Positions 33,870-42,372 of a stretch of 64,000 nt of DNA are shown here, piece after piece. Each line of letters starts with the position of its first letter. The first letter of the stretch is position 1. The notes below the pieces were generated by a model. The model did no database searches. It worked only from the letters and a program-made list of their open reading frames with translations, and was not told the DNA's origin. The DNA comes from Saprospiraceae bacterium (lineage in GTDB: Bacteria > Bacteroidota > Bacteroidia > Chitinophagales > Saprospiraceae), in assembly GCA_020628095.1 (NCBI GenBank), contig JAHDFP010000010.1:86005-150004 (forward strand), written 5' to 3'. The position numbers and the translations under genes are program-made.

Positions 33870-35262
33870 TCCAAGAACAGGAGAGTATGATTATCATCTT
33901 ACCGTCGATAGGCTAGAGGATATAAGAGAGAAGGCTATAAGACTAAGAGCTGCGCAAAAGCAATGGAACGAAGCAGGTCTAGATCATAGAATATCAGTCA
34001 TCAGTGATTGGGCAGATCGATTAGAACAAAACAAGGAGTCCGTCATCAATCAATTGAGTATTGATACGGGCAGAAATAAAATATCCAAAATAGAATACGA
34101 AGGAACACTCGGAATGATACGCGGTCGATGTCACACCGTAAAGTCTATGCTCCCTCCGCATGAGCCACGCCCCTCATTTATTGATCCCAATGTGCATATA
34201 ACACAGCAGTACATTCCTTACCCTGTGGTCGGTGTCATCAGTCCTTGGAATTTTCCGATGCTGCTTGCTCTGATAGATGCAATTCCAGCCTTACTTGCGG
34301 GTTCTTCTGTCTTATTGAAAGCCAGCGAGGTAACACCACGATTTTTGGATCCCATAGAGCAAAGTATTGTGGTACATAGTGGATTATCAGATGTTATACA
34401 AATTATCCGAGGTGGAGCAGAAGCTGGAAGGGAAGTGATCGAGCAATCGGATGCGGTTTGTTTTACGGGTAGTGTAGCTACAGGGCAAAAAATTGCAGCG
34501 CATTGTGCGCAGAGGTTTATCCCTGCTTTTTTAGAACTAGGAGGAAAAGATCCGGCGATCGTGCTGGAAGATGCGGATATAGAGATAACGAGTGAAGCCA
34601 TACTCAGAAGTGCGGCAGGTGCAACTGGACAGGCGTGCCAGTCCCTAGAGCGTGTCTATGCAGACGAAAAAATAGTGGAACATCTAACCCAGACCTTACT
34701 GGAAAAAATATCTACTCTAAAGTATAATTTCCATCAAGGAGGTGCACTGGGACCGTTAATATACGATAAGCAAGCCTCGATTATACAATCACATATAGAT
34801 GATGCACTATCCAAAGGAGCAATAATACACTCTGGAGGTAAAGTAGAAAATATGAATGGTGGACTCTGGATTATGCCCACTGTTATCACGCAAGTAACAC
34901 ATGACATGAAGGTCATGACGGAAGAGACTTTTGGCCCGATCATACCTATTATGACTTATAGTGATGAAAAGGAGGCAATACGTTTAGCTAATGATTCGAT
35001 ATTTGGGTTATCAGCTTCTGTCTTTTCTCAAAATATAGAAAGAGCGCATCACCTTGCCAAACAAATAGATGCTGGCGGCATCTCCATCAATGATGCCAGT
35101 CTTACCAATAAAATATTTGATGTAGAAAAAAATGCTTTTAAGTATTCGGGTATCAATGGCTCACGAATGGGACGCGATGGTTTTTTGCGTTTCTTCAGAA
35201 AAAAGGCACTTATGAATCAGACTGGTAGACCTGATAGTATCTTGATGCAGAGTGAGGAATGA
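33856..35262 (+). CDS. NAD(P)-dependent aldehyde dehydrogenase
   Basis: 468 residues, standard for ALDH. VGVISPWNFPMLLALIDAIPALLAGSSVLLKASE binds the coenzyme, FTGSVATGQKIA follows, LELGGKDPAIV carries the general-base Glu, and GATGQACQSLERVY has the catalytic Cys. It oxidises an aldehyde to an acid in the cytoplasm. The HpcH/HpaI aldolase at 5822 would produce an aldehyde, so this enzyme may complete that branch. Last gene of the island; it converges with the WG-repeat gene at 35293. Confidence 0.92.
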   Translation: MQVRNPRTGEYDYHLTVDRLEDIREKAIRLRAAQKQWNEAGLDHRISVISDWADRLEQNKESVINQLSIDTGRNKISKIEYEGTLGMIRGRCHTVKSMLPPHEPRPSFIDPNVHITQQYIPYPVVGVISPWNFPMLLALIDAIPALLAGSSVLLKASEVTPRFLDPIEQSIVVHSGLSDVIQIIRGGAEAGREVIEQSDAVCFTGSVATGQKIAAHCAQRFIPAFLELGGKDPAIVLEDADIEITSEAILRSAAGATGQACQSLERVYADEKIVEHLTQTLLEKISTLKYNFHQGGALGPLIYDKQASIIQSHIDDALSKGAIIHSGGKVENMNGGLWIMPTVITQVTHDMKVMTEETFGPIIPIMTYSDEKEAIRLANDSIFGLSASVFSQNIERAHHLAKQIDAGGISINDASLTNKIFDVEKNAFKYSGINGSRMGRDGFLRFFRKKALMNQTGRPDSILMQSEE

Positions 35263-35292
35263 AGGTGGTTTTCTTTACTTATATTCCAAGAT

Positions 35293-36354
35293 TTATTTAG
35301 CTGCCTTTTCTCTTTTGAAATGCTCTTGGATAACAAATTTAGATTGGGGCTTTTCTCTTCCTCGGTTCACCGCAGTTGATTCATATATAATGGATATGCA
35401 ACCATATTGGCCTTGTTCGAATTCGACCAGATAGCTATGGCTACGCTCCTGTGGTATAATATCATAATATATGAAGGGAACAATTTCTTGCCCGCAAGTA
35501 CTAAGTATTCCCCATTTGCTATTCTTCCTGTAGATGTTACTCGACCTTTTTTTATCATTGGCCTCAACAAATTTTACACCTTGATAAATAAATTTCGGAG
35601 AGACTTTATATGAAGAGTCTCTGGGAATAACAATACGCTTATTTGCGACTAGATCTATTCCTTGTGAGAAGGCCGTTTGATAGATGGCATACTTGTGATT
35701 CTTTTTCAATAAGGCATAATGTCTATCTATCTCTATAATAGTATCTAACCTTAAATTAGTAGTGTCATGAATAACGTATCCTGAAGTATCACTTTGAGTT
35801 TTTAAATATTGAAAAGTAATCTCATAAGTACCGTCTCCATTTTTTATAGAGTATTCATCTAATCGTGACAAAAATTCAACACATCCAGCGATAGGTCTGG
35901 AAAAATTAATTTGCTTAATTGGTGAGTCTGAGGTATTTATATAAAAGTCACCTTTACCTTCGCTTACTTTGGCAATTAATTTTTTTTGAGCCTTTCCATC
36001 TTCATAGGGCCCATAATATCTTAATTCAAATGGACCAGCGCTTATGTATTTAGCTTTAATAAGCCAATGTCCATTAAGGGATATGTATCCGTAAAGATTA
36101 TTTTGTTTTACTACAGCTATATCGTAATAGAAAAGAGACGCCTCATCAAATTGTGGTTCTATAATGGTATTCCCAAAAAAATCAGCATAGCCCCATTGCT
36201 CATTGTACTTAATCGGATAGAGGTTATTACTATATGAGTTACTACTGGCCTTTTTTTCTATTATCGATTCGCTCTGTTTGCAACCGAGGTTAATTATTAT
36301 CAATATGAATATTAGCTTATTCAATGGGATTATTGACCTAACTGTAGACACCAT
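35293..36354 (-). CDS. WG-repeat lipoprotein
   Basis: 353 residues with a lipoprotein signal (LIFILIIINLGCKQ). WG-type beta repeats are clear in the first half: YPIKYNEQWGYADFFGNTIIEPQFDEA, then VKQNNLYGYISLNGHWLIKAKY, and again near the C-terminus (SKWGILSTCGQEIVPFIYYDII). WG-repeat proteins are surface or periplasmic proteins of mostly unknown role in Bacteroidota. It is outside the catabolic island and not associated with a palindrome. Convergent with the ALDH gene. Confidence 0.82.
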   Translation of the reverse strand: MVSTVRSIIPLNKLIFILIIINLGCKQSESIIEKKASSNSYSNNLYPIKYNEQWGYADFFGNTIIEPQFDEASLFYYDIAVVKQNNLYGYISLNGHWLIKAKYISAGPFELRYYGPYEDGKAQKKLIAKVSEGKGDFYINTSDSPIKQINFSRPIAGCVEFLSRLDEYSIKNGDGTYEITFQYLKTQSDTSGYVIHDTTNLRLDTIIEIDRHYALLKKNHKYAIYQTAFSQGIDLVANKRIVIPRDSSYKVSPKFIYQGVKFVEANDKKRSSNIYRKNSKWGILSTCGQEIVPFIYYDIIPQERSHSYLVEFEQGQYGCISIIYESTAVNRGREKPQSKFVIQEHFKREKAAK

Positions 36355-36426
36355 GTTCTATTCTACCAATAATATTTTCAATCAATTCTATACCTATGGA
36401 GGTGTCCACAATATCAATGGGCGTGA

Positions 36427-37062
36427 CTATTTGTATTTTAAAGAATTCCACATAACATCGACAATAGGATGACTTTTTGAAGATTCTTGAACATCTTGGC
36501 TAATTGTTATAATCAATAATCCTTCATCTTTCTTTCCAATACTTGCTACTTCATATTCCGAAACTTCATTTTGATAAGTAAGGTTACATTTAAGAACATC
36601 AATTTCTTGTCCAGTTGCAAGGATTCTCTTGTAATCACTTCTTCTAGATGTATAACCGTAAGCAATACTTTCTTTTGTTAATTCAGAAAGCATGAATTCT
36701 TGCAACATACTTGGATTCATGATTTTATAATCTTGAATCATAATTCCATTACCATCAGACGACATTATCATAATTTGTTCAATGCCTTCTTCTAATTGAG
36801 CTTCTGAAATACCAAATTCTTTAGGATACCTAATTGAATAGTTTTCACTGATATATTCTAGGGTATCTTTTAAAGATAAAATAATTGATATAGTTTCTTC
36901 ACCATTTTGGATATTTAGAGTATCATCCAATTGAATTGAATGCTTCGAATTATTTATTGTTAAAAAATAGTTTTCTTGAGCGAATGAAAAATTACTACAT
37001 AATATAACTAACAATAAATTAGTAGAATTCTTAAATAAAATCATACTTGGCTTCTTTTTCAT
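36427..37062 (-). CDS. Exported protein of unknown function
   Basis: 211 residues from ATG 37060-37062 (a TTG at 37080 is possible). The N-terminus is a signal peptide (NLLLVILCSNFSFAQ). The mature part is mixed alpha/beta with SIRYPKEFGISEAQLEEG, RRSDYKRILATGQEIDVLKC and a C-terminal SKSHPIVDVMWNSLKY. No family is recognised. The AT content is higher than in the catabolic island, which hints at accessory DNA. A 72-base gap separates it from the WG-repeat gene downstream. Confidence 0.6.
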   Translation of the reverse strand: MKKKPSMILFKNSTNLLLVILCSNFSFAQENYFLTINNSKHSIQLDDTLNIQNGEETISIILSLKDTLEYISENYSIRYPKEFGISEAQLEEGIEQIMIMSSDGNGIMIQDYKIMNPSMLQEFMLSELTKESIAYGYTSRRSDYKRILATGQEIDVLKCNLTYQNEVSEYEVASIGKKDEGLLIITISQDVQESSKSHPIVDVMWNSLKYK

Positions 37063-37171
37063 ATTTATTTTAAATAACAATTTTGAGTATTTTGGCCACG
37101 CGGAATGATAGCCTTAGTAGCCTATCCCAAGTGGCTATGCTGTGCTATCGATAGTTACATGGAGTTTATAT

Positions 37172-38221
37172 TCAGATATATACCCAACAATTTTCTTTGT
37201 TCAATTTTATTTTCCAGGTAAATGGGTTAGGTCTTATTGCATTTTTGAAATTCTTAGGTCTCATTACATTTCCTTTTGAGGTTTTAATTTCAAATTTTTC
37301 TAAAATTAATGGAGATTTAGGAATCTTAAAGATTGTGTTTCTTGTTTCTGACGAACTTGATAAAAGTACGGTGATACTCATTTCTGAATAACATAGTTCA
37401 TTGATACTTAATATTCCTCCATTATTGTTAATTGAATTAATTGGAATGTTTTTTAGTGATATTTTAAACGATTTTGACTTAGTGTCCATGTAGGCTAATG
37501 AGCTTATGTCAGAATATAATAGCCCATTATTCGCAACATTTAGCCAATTTGAAGAAGAGTCAATTTGAATTTTTGATTTTAGTTCAAAGGATGGAGCGAT
37601 GATTTTTAAACTATCATTGTAATTCGATGTATGAAATTCTAGGGATGTTTGAATTACATTTAAGTTGTTATAATACCATCTAAGCGAATTGGTTTGTGTC
37701 ATGTATGAGTTCCATTTCTCTTCTTTTCGTAAGTGCTCTATGATTTTAGGATCATCTATATAAAAACTCAAATCAATATTGTATGTAAACCATTCAGGGA
37801 CTCCGAATTGATATTCTCTTTGTTTTTCTATTAAATTATTTATTTCCTTTCTTAGGTCATTGTTGTCCTGAGATAACTTTTTATTTAATTCTGAAACATT
37901 TGTAACTATCGAGTCAATATTAGATGTTGCATCTAAAAGAGAGATTAACCTTATAAGCTGTAATTCTGTTTTAATTGAATCTTCTTTATACCGTCTTATT
38001 TCTTTTGCAATTTTATTCCTTTGCTTTTTGTCTTTTGTGTAGGAATAGATTATAATTTGTGACAATAAAAAAACAGATATGTACAGCCAGCCCCATTTTG
38101 TGAGTTTCTTTAGTTTTGATTTCTCATTCTCTTTTCTTGTTTGTGTGAAAATCGGAATTATGAAAAGGGCTACACTAAAAATTATAGTGAGAACAGCATT
38201 GTTTTGATATATAAATTCCAA
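37172..38221 (-). CDS. Membrane-anchored coiled-coil protein of unknown function
   Basis: 349 residues with a TTG start. Two hydrophobic segments near the N-terminus (AVLTIIFSVALFIIPIF and GWLYISVFLLSQIIIYSY) are separated by a short Lys-rich loop; then comes a coiled coil (ELNKKLSQDNNDLRKEINNLIEKQREYQF) and a long soluble C-terminal domain rich in Ser and Asn, with predicted strands. No enzyme motif is visible and no family recognised. AT-rich compared with the island. Stands alone, with about 90 bases to the next gene downstream. Confidence 0.6.
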   Translation of the reverse strand: MEFIYQNNAVLTIIFSVALFIIPIFTQTRKENEKSKLKKLTKWGWLYISVFLLSQIIIYSYTKDKKQRNKIAKEIRRYKEDSIKTELQLIRLISLLDATSNIDSIVTNVSELNKKLSQDNNDLRKEINNLIEKQREYQFGVPEWFTYNIDLSFYIDDPKIIEHLRKEEKWNSYMTQTNSLRWYYNNLNVIQTSLEFHTSNYNDSLKIIAPSFELKSKIQIDSSSNWLNVANNGLLYSDISSLAYMDTKSKSFKISLKNIPINSINNNGGILSINELCYSEMSITVLLSSSSETRNTIFKIPKSPLILEKFEIKTSKGNVMRPKNFKNAIRPNPFTWKIKLNKENCWVYI

Positions 38222-38492
38222 CCGAATATTTTTTATTTAAAGGTAGATTGCACTTTTGTTTTAATATAAAGCTTTCAATCCATTACTAGAATTTTCGTGA
38301 GTTCATCTTGAAGTTTCTTTTTTTGGGTTTTTGACAGAAAGTTATTTATTCTTTTGTTAGGTTTTCTAATTGCATGTAACTAGTAACTAAAAGGAACTTT
38401 CCAATGTATAACCTAACAAAATTATCCTATTTCCTTACATAAGTCGAGCGGACTTACACCATATCAATAGCCCTATAAGTTAAGGCGGGCAA
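38222..38492. other. Non-coding stretch, no feature seen
   Basis: AT-rich DNA upstream of the 37172 gene and beyond the terminator at 38493. It should hold the leftward promoter of the 37172 gene, but I find no clear TTG plus TAnnTTTG pair, no operator palindrome, and no credible ORF on either strand. Confidence 0.5.
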
Positions 38493-38528
38493 CAAAAAAA
38501 GGCTATCTCACTGAGATAGCCCCTTTTT
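38493..38528. terminator. Strong bidirectional intrinsic terminator
   Basis: Stem GGCTATCT and AGATAGCC around the loop CACTG (38501-38521), with an A-run on the left and a T-run on the right, so it can terminate in both directions. It lies 20 bases past the stop of the 28-codon gene read leftward. Confidence 0.88.
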
Positions 38529-38547
38529 ACTGTTTTTGGTGTGTTTC

Positions 38548-38634
38548 TTATGCTTCTTGTAAAAACTGATCAGCGTTTACCAAAAGCACTAACAAAGCGA
38601 TACTTAAAATGATCATGGGTTTAGAATTTTGCAT
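38548..38634 (-). CDS. 28-codon hydrophobic micro-protein
   Basis: ATG at 38632-38634, stop TAA at 38548-38550. The peptide is MQNSKPMI, then a hydrophobic helix rich in Leu, Ile and Val (ILSIALLVLLV), then the polar tail NADQFLQEA. It looks like a single-span membrane peptide. Support comes from position: a strong terminator lies 20 bases downstream and two inverted repeats lie 19-61 bases upstream of the ATG on the same strand, so it appears to be the only coding part of its own transcript. I do not recognise a family. It could be a true small membrane protein, a type I toxin-like peptide or a leader peptide. Confidence 0.55.
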   Translation of the reverse strand: MQNSKPMIILSIALLVLLVNADQFLQEA

Positions 38635-38652
38635 TACTTAATATATTCATTC

Positions 38653-38695
38653 GTATTCTATAAGAATACTGGGTATAAAGCAAACGCACGTTTGC
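38653..38695 (-). repeat. Two inverted repeats in the leader of the micro-gene
   Basis: GTATTC-TATAA-GAATAC at 38653-38669 and GCAAACG-CA-CGTTTGC at 38680-38695. Read leftward they would form hairpins in the 5' leader before the 28-codon ORF, or be protein-binding sites. The second has a loop too short for RNA unless the inner pairs open, so it may be a DNA operator. Confidence 0.55.
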
Positions 38696-38811
38696 GCTGA
38701 TTCGTCTACTGCGATGTAAAATTATTTGTTTTTTTGTCGTCGGAGGGCTTCATTTAGTCGTACAAGCCTCTACAAAAAGAAAACATAGACACCTGACAAA
38801 AGGTTGTGGCG

Positions 38812-39540
38812 TCAGAACTTTAATGTTTCTCCGTGTTGTGAGAGCCATGCTTCTTTATCTTCATAGTCAGGCATGACTCTTTTGACTATGTTCCAGAATC
38901 GTGCCGAATGATTCATCTCCTTGAGATGGGCCAGCTCGTGGACGATTACATAATCAATGACCTCTTGCGGCGCAAAGAGGAGTCGCGTAGAGAGATTAAT
39001 GTTTTTGTTGGATGAGCAGCTGCCCCAGTTGGACTGATTGTTTTTGAGTCTGACGCTCTTGATCTCTTCCTGATAGTATTTTTCGTTAAAGTAATGGACG
39101 CGATCTGATATGTCCTTCTGGAAGTGATTAGCGAATATCCTGGATAAGAGCTTTCCTATCAGAAGATTTTCTTCTTGCTGATCCATGCCCTGAGGGATCT
39201 CCGTGATGATTTGGTTGTTTTTGTTTATTCGGCCAGATGCGGTCTTTCGGTTCCTTTTGGTAATCAACAACTGGAAGTCTTTATTGTAGACTCTTATAAA
39301 TTCTCCGTTTTGATAGATAATAGCTCGGAATCTGGAGAGGAGCTTGGGGTCTTTTTGGAATTGTTTGATGCACCAGTCATGGAGTTTGGATACTTCATGG
39401 CTGAGCATAGGACCTTTATAATATTTAGGTACGGTAAGGTTGACACTTTTACCGCTTATAGAATACCTGATTTTTGATTTCCAGTCACTCCTTATGCGGA
39501 CTGGGATTTTGACATTATCGACAGTGAAGTATGTCTTCAC
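38812..39540 (-). CDS. YgjP-type (M48-related) metallopeptidase
   Basis: 242 residues, GTG start at 39540 sharing a base with the SerC stop (TAGTG). The zinc motif is VIVHELAHLKEMNHSARFW (HELAH plus downstream HSxxFW), with QSNWGSCSSNKNINLSTRLLFAP before it, which is the DUF45/YgjP signature. These are cytoplasmic metal-dependent proteins often near restriction or housekeeping genes; the physiological substrate is unknown. Usual length 230-250. Last gene of the leftward operon. Confidence 0.88.
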   Translation of the reverse strand: MKTYFTVDNVKIPVRIRSDWKSKIRYSISGKSVNLTVPKYYKGPMLSHEVSKLHDWCIKQFQKDPKLLSRFRAIIYQNGEFIRVYNKDFQLLITKRNRKTASGRINKNNQIITEIPQGMDQQEENLLIGKLLSRIFANHFQKDISDRVHYFNEKYYQEEIKSVRLKNNQSNWGSCSSNKNINLSTRLLFAPQEVIDYVIVHELAHLKEMNHSARFWNIVKRVMPDYEDKEAWLSQHGETLKF

Positions 39541-40610
39541 TAGGCATGTGCGTTTTTGAGGTGTTGCATGACCGATACCAGAGTCTCGACGCTGTCTTTT
39601 TCCATCGCATTATACATAGAAGCTCGGAATCCACCGACTGACCTATGACCTTTGATGCCCATGATACCCGCTTCTGCGCATAGACTTAGAAACTGCTCAT
39701 CTAGGTTATTGTCTTTAAGGACAAAGGTGGCATTCATGGTAGATCTATCCGCAATGTCAGTTGTCCCCTCGAATAATGGGTTACTATCTATCTCACCATA
39801 TAGTAACGAGGCTTTTTCTTCATTACGTTCTTCCATGGCTTTGACACCTCCGTGATCGATTATCCACTTTAGGTTAAGCATCGTGACATAAATAGAGAAA
39901 ACGGGCGGTGTATTGAAGGCAGAATTTTTATTGATGTGAGTGGTATAATCTAACATGGTCGGAATATCCCTCTGGCGCTGGCCTACAAGGTCTTTTCTGA
40001 CGATGACGAGAGTCGTACCAGCCAGACCGACATTCTTTTGCGCTCCTGCGTAGATAAGCCCAAATTTTTCTACCGGAATCTCTCTACTGAATATGTCGGA
40101 ACTCATATCAGAGACTAACGGAGCGTCACAATTCACCCATTCCTTAGTCTGAGTACCGAATACGGTATTATTACTTGTCAGGTGGACATAATTAAGACCC
40201 TGAGGTACATCGTATCCTTTAGGTATGTATGTATAGTTCTTTTCTTTGGAAGAAGCCAATTCGACCGCTTCAGAAAATTTATTAGCCTCTTTGATGGCTT
40301 TAGCCGACCAGGTACCCGTATCTACATAGCCCGTTTTTTCCTGACTATCCGCGAGATTCATGGCTGCCATATAAAATTGACTACTTGCACCACCAGTAAG
40401 AAATAGGACCGCATAATCATCGCTGAGGTTAAACAAATCTCTGACATGCTGCTCTGCATTATTCATAATTTCCACGACATCTGCTGACCTATGGGAAATT
40501 TCCATAAGCGATAGACCGAGACCATTATACTCTACTGCGGCTTCGGCAGCTTTTTTCATGACTGATTGTGGTAGTATTGCTGGACCTGCGAAGAAATTAT
40601 GCTTTTTCAT
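39540..40610 (-). CDS. serC: Phosphoserine/phosphohydroxythreonine aminotransferase
   Basis: 356 residues, full length. MKKHNFFAGPAILPQSVMKKA, SLMEISHRSADVVEIM, LFLTGGASSQFYMAAMNL and IYAGAQKNVGLAGTTLVIVR with the PLP Lys match SerC throughout, ending RSVGGFRASMYNAM. It converts 3-phosphohydroxypyruvate to phosphoserine and also serves pyridoxal phosphate synthesis; PdxA of that pathway is encoded at 55187. The gap to the upstream aminotransferase gene (81 bases) contains a 12-bp tandem repeat, so SerC may have its own promoter. Confidence 0.97.
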   Translation of the reverse strand: MKKHNFFAGPAILPQSVMKKAAEAAVEYNGLGLSLMEISHRSADVVEIMNNAEQHVRDLFNLSDDYAVLFLTGGASSQFYMAAMNLADSQEKTGYVDTGTWSAKAIKEANKFSEAVELASSKEKNYTYIPKGYDVPQGLNYVHLTSNNTVFGTQTKEWVNCDAPLVSDMSSDIFSREIPVEKFGLIYAGAQKNVGLAGTTLVIVRKDLVGQRQRDIPTMLDYTTHINKNSAFNTPPVFSIYVTMLNLKWIIDHGGVKAMEERNEEKASLLYGEIDSNPLFEGTTDIADRSTMNATFVLKDNNLDEQFLSLCAEAGIMGIKGHRSVGGFRASMYNAMEKDSVETLVSVMQHLKNAHA

Positions 40611-40638
40611 ACTGACATTGATATTATGACCAAATAAT

Positions 40639-40662
40639 GCACAATATTAAGCACAATATTAA
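40639..40662. repeat. 12-bp tandem direct repeat upstream of serC
   Basis: GCACAATATTAA occurs twice in direct succession, 29 bases upstream of the SerC ATG. It also contains the small palindrome AATATT in each unit. A regulator site or a chance slippage repeat; no further copy was noticed. Confidence 0.6.
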
Positions 40663-40691
40663 TATGAAACCTCTATGTCGTAAATGAATAT

Positions 40692-41594
40692 TTAGACAAT
40701 CGGTTCGCTATGTAATGGGATGATAGATTCAAAGGCGTGAATCAATTTTTTCATAATCTGAGATTCTTTATCGTTATTGATAATCCGTCCATCTATCTTC
40801 TTGATAGGTGTCAGTTCTCCCATAGTTCCTGTACAAAATACTTCATCTGCGGCGTATAGCTCTGTGAGGGAAATATTCTTCTCTGTACAAGGGATGTTTT
40901 CCTTTTCCGCTAGCTCTATGACAATACCACGAGTAATCCCATGTAGACATGCATCCGCATGCGGTGTATAGAGGTGATTATTTTTTACCATGAATATATT
41001 CGTGCCATTCAGTTCTGCAGCATAGCCATATAGGTCTAACATCAGAGCAGCATCTGCACCAGCAACATTTGATTGTATTTTGGCGAGGATATTATTGATG
41101 AGATTGTTGTGATGTATTTTGGAATCGAGGTGATTAGGGGAATTCCTTCTTATCGTGGAGGTAATAATATCTATCCCATTGTCATTATCATAGACTGGTG
41201 CTTTGTACTCTGGTACAATGATGAGGCAGGAGCCAAACTGATTAAGTCGTGGGTCCATGCCGGAGGTTATTTTTTCGCCTCTTGTCAGTGTGAGTCTGAC
41301 ATGAACACCATCGGTCATCTCATTGGCCTTGAGGGTATCGAAGAGGCATTGTTTGATCTCAGCTCGACTGGGAATATCTGCAAAATGCATGGCATGAGCA
41401 GAATCCAAGAGACGATCCAGGTGCCTATCTAGCATAAACACTTGCCCCTTATAGATTCTTAATCCTTCCCATACAGCATCACCACCTTGCACTACACTAT
41501 CGAAAACGGATACCTTGGCCTCTGAGCGAGGGTAGAGTCCATCTTTGACATATATCTGGATATCTTTATTTCGTTCGTCAAACTGTTGTAGCAT
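40692..41594 (-). CDS. Class IV PLP aminotransferase (branched-chain type)
   Basis: 300 residues. The fold-type IV features are VQGGDAVWEGLRIYKGQVFMLDRHLDRLLDSA, LDSKIHHNNLINNILA with the PLP Lys, YAAELNGTNIFMVKNN and GITRGIVIELA, and FCTGTMGELTPI near the end. This is the group of branched-chain aminotransferase, D-amino acid aminotransferase and aminodeoxychorismate lyase. VQGGDAVWEGLR favours the branched-chain-like type. It lies 3 bases after the sulfotransferase-like gene, so the two are co-transcribed. Confidence 0.88.
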   Translation of the reverse strand: MLQQFDERNKDIQIYVKDGLYPRSEAKVSVFDSVVQGGDAVWEGLRIYKGQVFMLDRHLDRLLDSAHAMHFADIPSRAEIKQCLFDTLKANEMTDGVHVRLTLTRGEKITSGMDPRLNQFGSCLIIVPEYKAPVYDNDNGIDIITSTIRRNSPNHLDSKIHHNNLINNILAKIQSNVAGADAALMLDLYGYAAELNGTNIFMVKNNHLYTPHADACLHGITRGIVIELAEKENIPCTEKNISLTELYAADEVFCTGTMGELTPIKKIDGRIINNDKESQIMKKLIHAFESIIPLHSEPIV

Positions 41595-41597
41595 AGG

Positions 41598-42317
41598 TTA
41601 AGCTTTTATAGAGTGATACTTGAGTTTGTCATAATAATACTGCGCTTTTTCTAATAATGGCTCTAAATGCTCTGGAAAAGGACGGCTACTTGTTTTTTGT
41701 TTTTGAAAACCTGTAGATTGATGGACATTTTGATACCAATATTTTGCCCAGACACCGTCTTCTGCTCTTGGTCCAGCAGGCCATGATAGCATGCTATCGT
41801 CGAAAGGGATGTCGATTTCCTTGCACAGTGCTTCTAAGACTTTATGTGGGTTGTTGAGCACCTCATTAGAATCTAAGACGATATTCCTTTTTTCTTGTGA
41901 CTTGAGATATTCCATAATCTCATACTCTAGCTTTAAGCCTATGTCCAGCATTGTGGGTTGATGGATGACTTGTGCAAAAGAAGCGATTAACTGTTTAGGA
42001 TTTCTTATCAAAAAAATGATTTCAAAGTCCAGAAGAAAAGTCCAATCTACCTTGTCCAGATGATGGGCCATATTTTTAAAAAACACATAAGACGTCGGAT
42101 AGTCTTTGTAGAAAACTTCTTTTTTGACCTCATCCAGATTGGTGCTTTGACTCTCTAGAGTTTCTTCTTTGCCAGGATGATTTATATGTGGATGCGTATG
42201 AAGATAATAGGCGTACATAGGTTCGTCTACTATAGTGGTATCTGGACGATTACCAAAGCTGTACATCAGTGCGGTAGAGATATTACGAGGGCCAGAGATG
42301 AGGTGTATTCTTTTCAT
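41598..42317 (-). CDS. Sulfotransferase-like P-loop protein
   Basis: 239 residues. The N-terminus MKRIHLISGPRNISTALMYSF is the PAPS-binding P-loop form seen in sulfotransferase-like proteins (SGPRxxST), with VDEPMYAYYL following and FEIIFLIRNPKQLIASFAQV (the RxP substrate/PAPS segment). The C-terminal part contains YWYQNVHQSTGF. Family members linked or fused to class IV aminotransferases are common in bacteria, as here, but their product is not established. It is cytoplasmic. Whether it truly transfers sulfate is uncertain. Confidence 0.8.
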   Translation of the reverse strand: MKRIHLISGPRNISTALMYSFGNRPDTTIVDEPMYAYYLHTHPHINHPGKEETLESQSTNLDEVKKEVFYKDYPTSYVFFKNMAHHLDKVDWTFLLDFEIIFLIRNPKQLIASFAQVIHQPTMLDIGLKLEYEIMEYLKSQEKRNIVLDSNEVLNNPHKVLEALCKEIDIPFDDSMLSWPAGPRAEDGVWAKYWYQNVHQSTGFQKQKTSSRPFPEHLEPLLEKAQYYYDKLKYHSIKA

Positions 42318-42372
42318 CTTATTCCTAAATAATATAGACTTGAGATTAATTTAAAAACTGTTAGCACTTGCC

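Noticed and set aside
37081..37171. Possible structured RNA between two orphan genes
   Set aside because: Only short imperfect pairings around GATAGCC/GGCTATC are seen; no terminator-like T-run or conserved motif.
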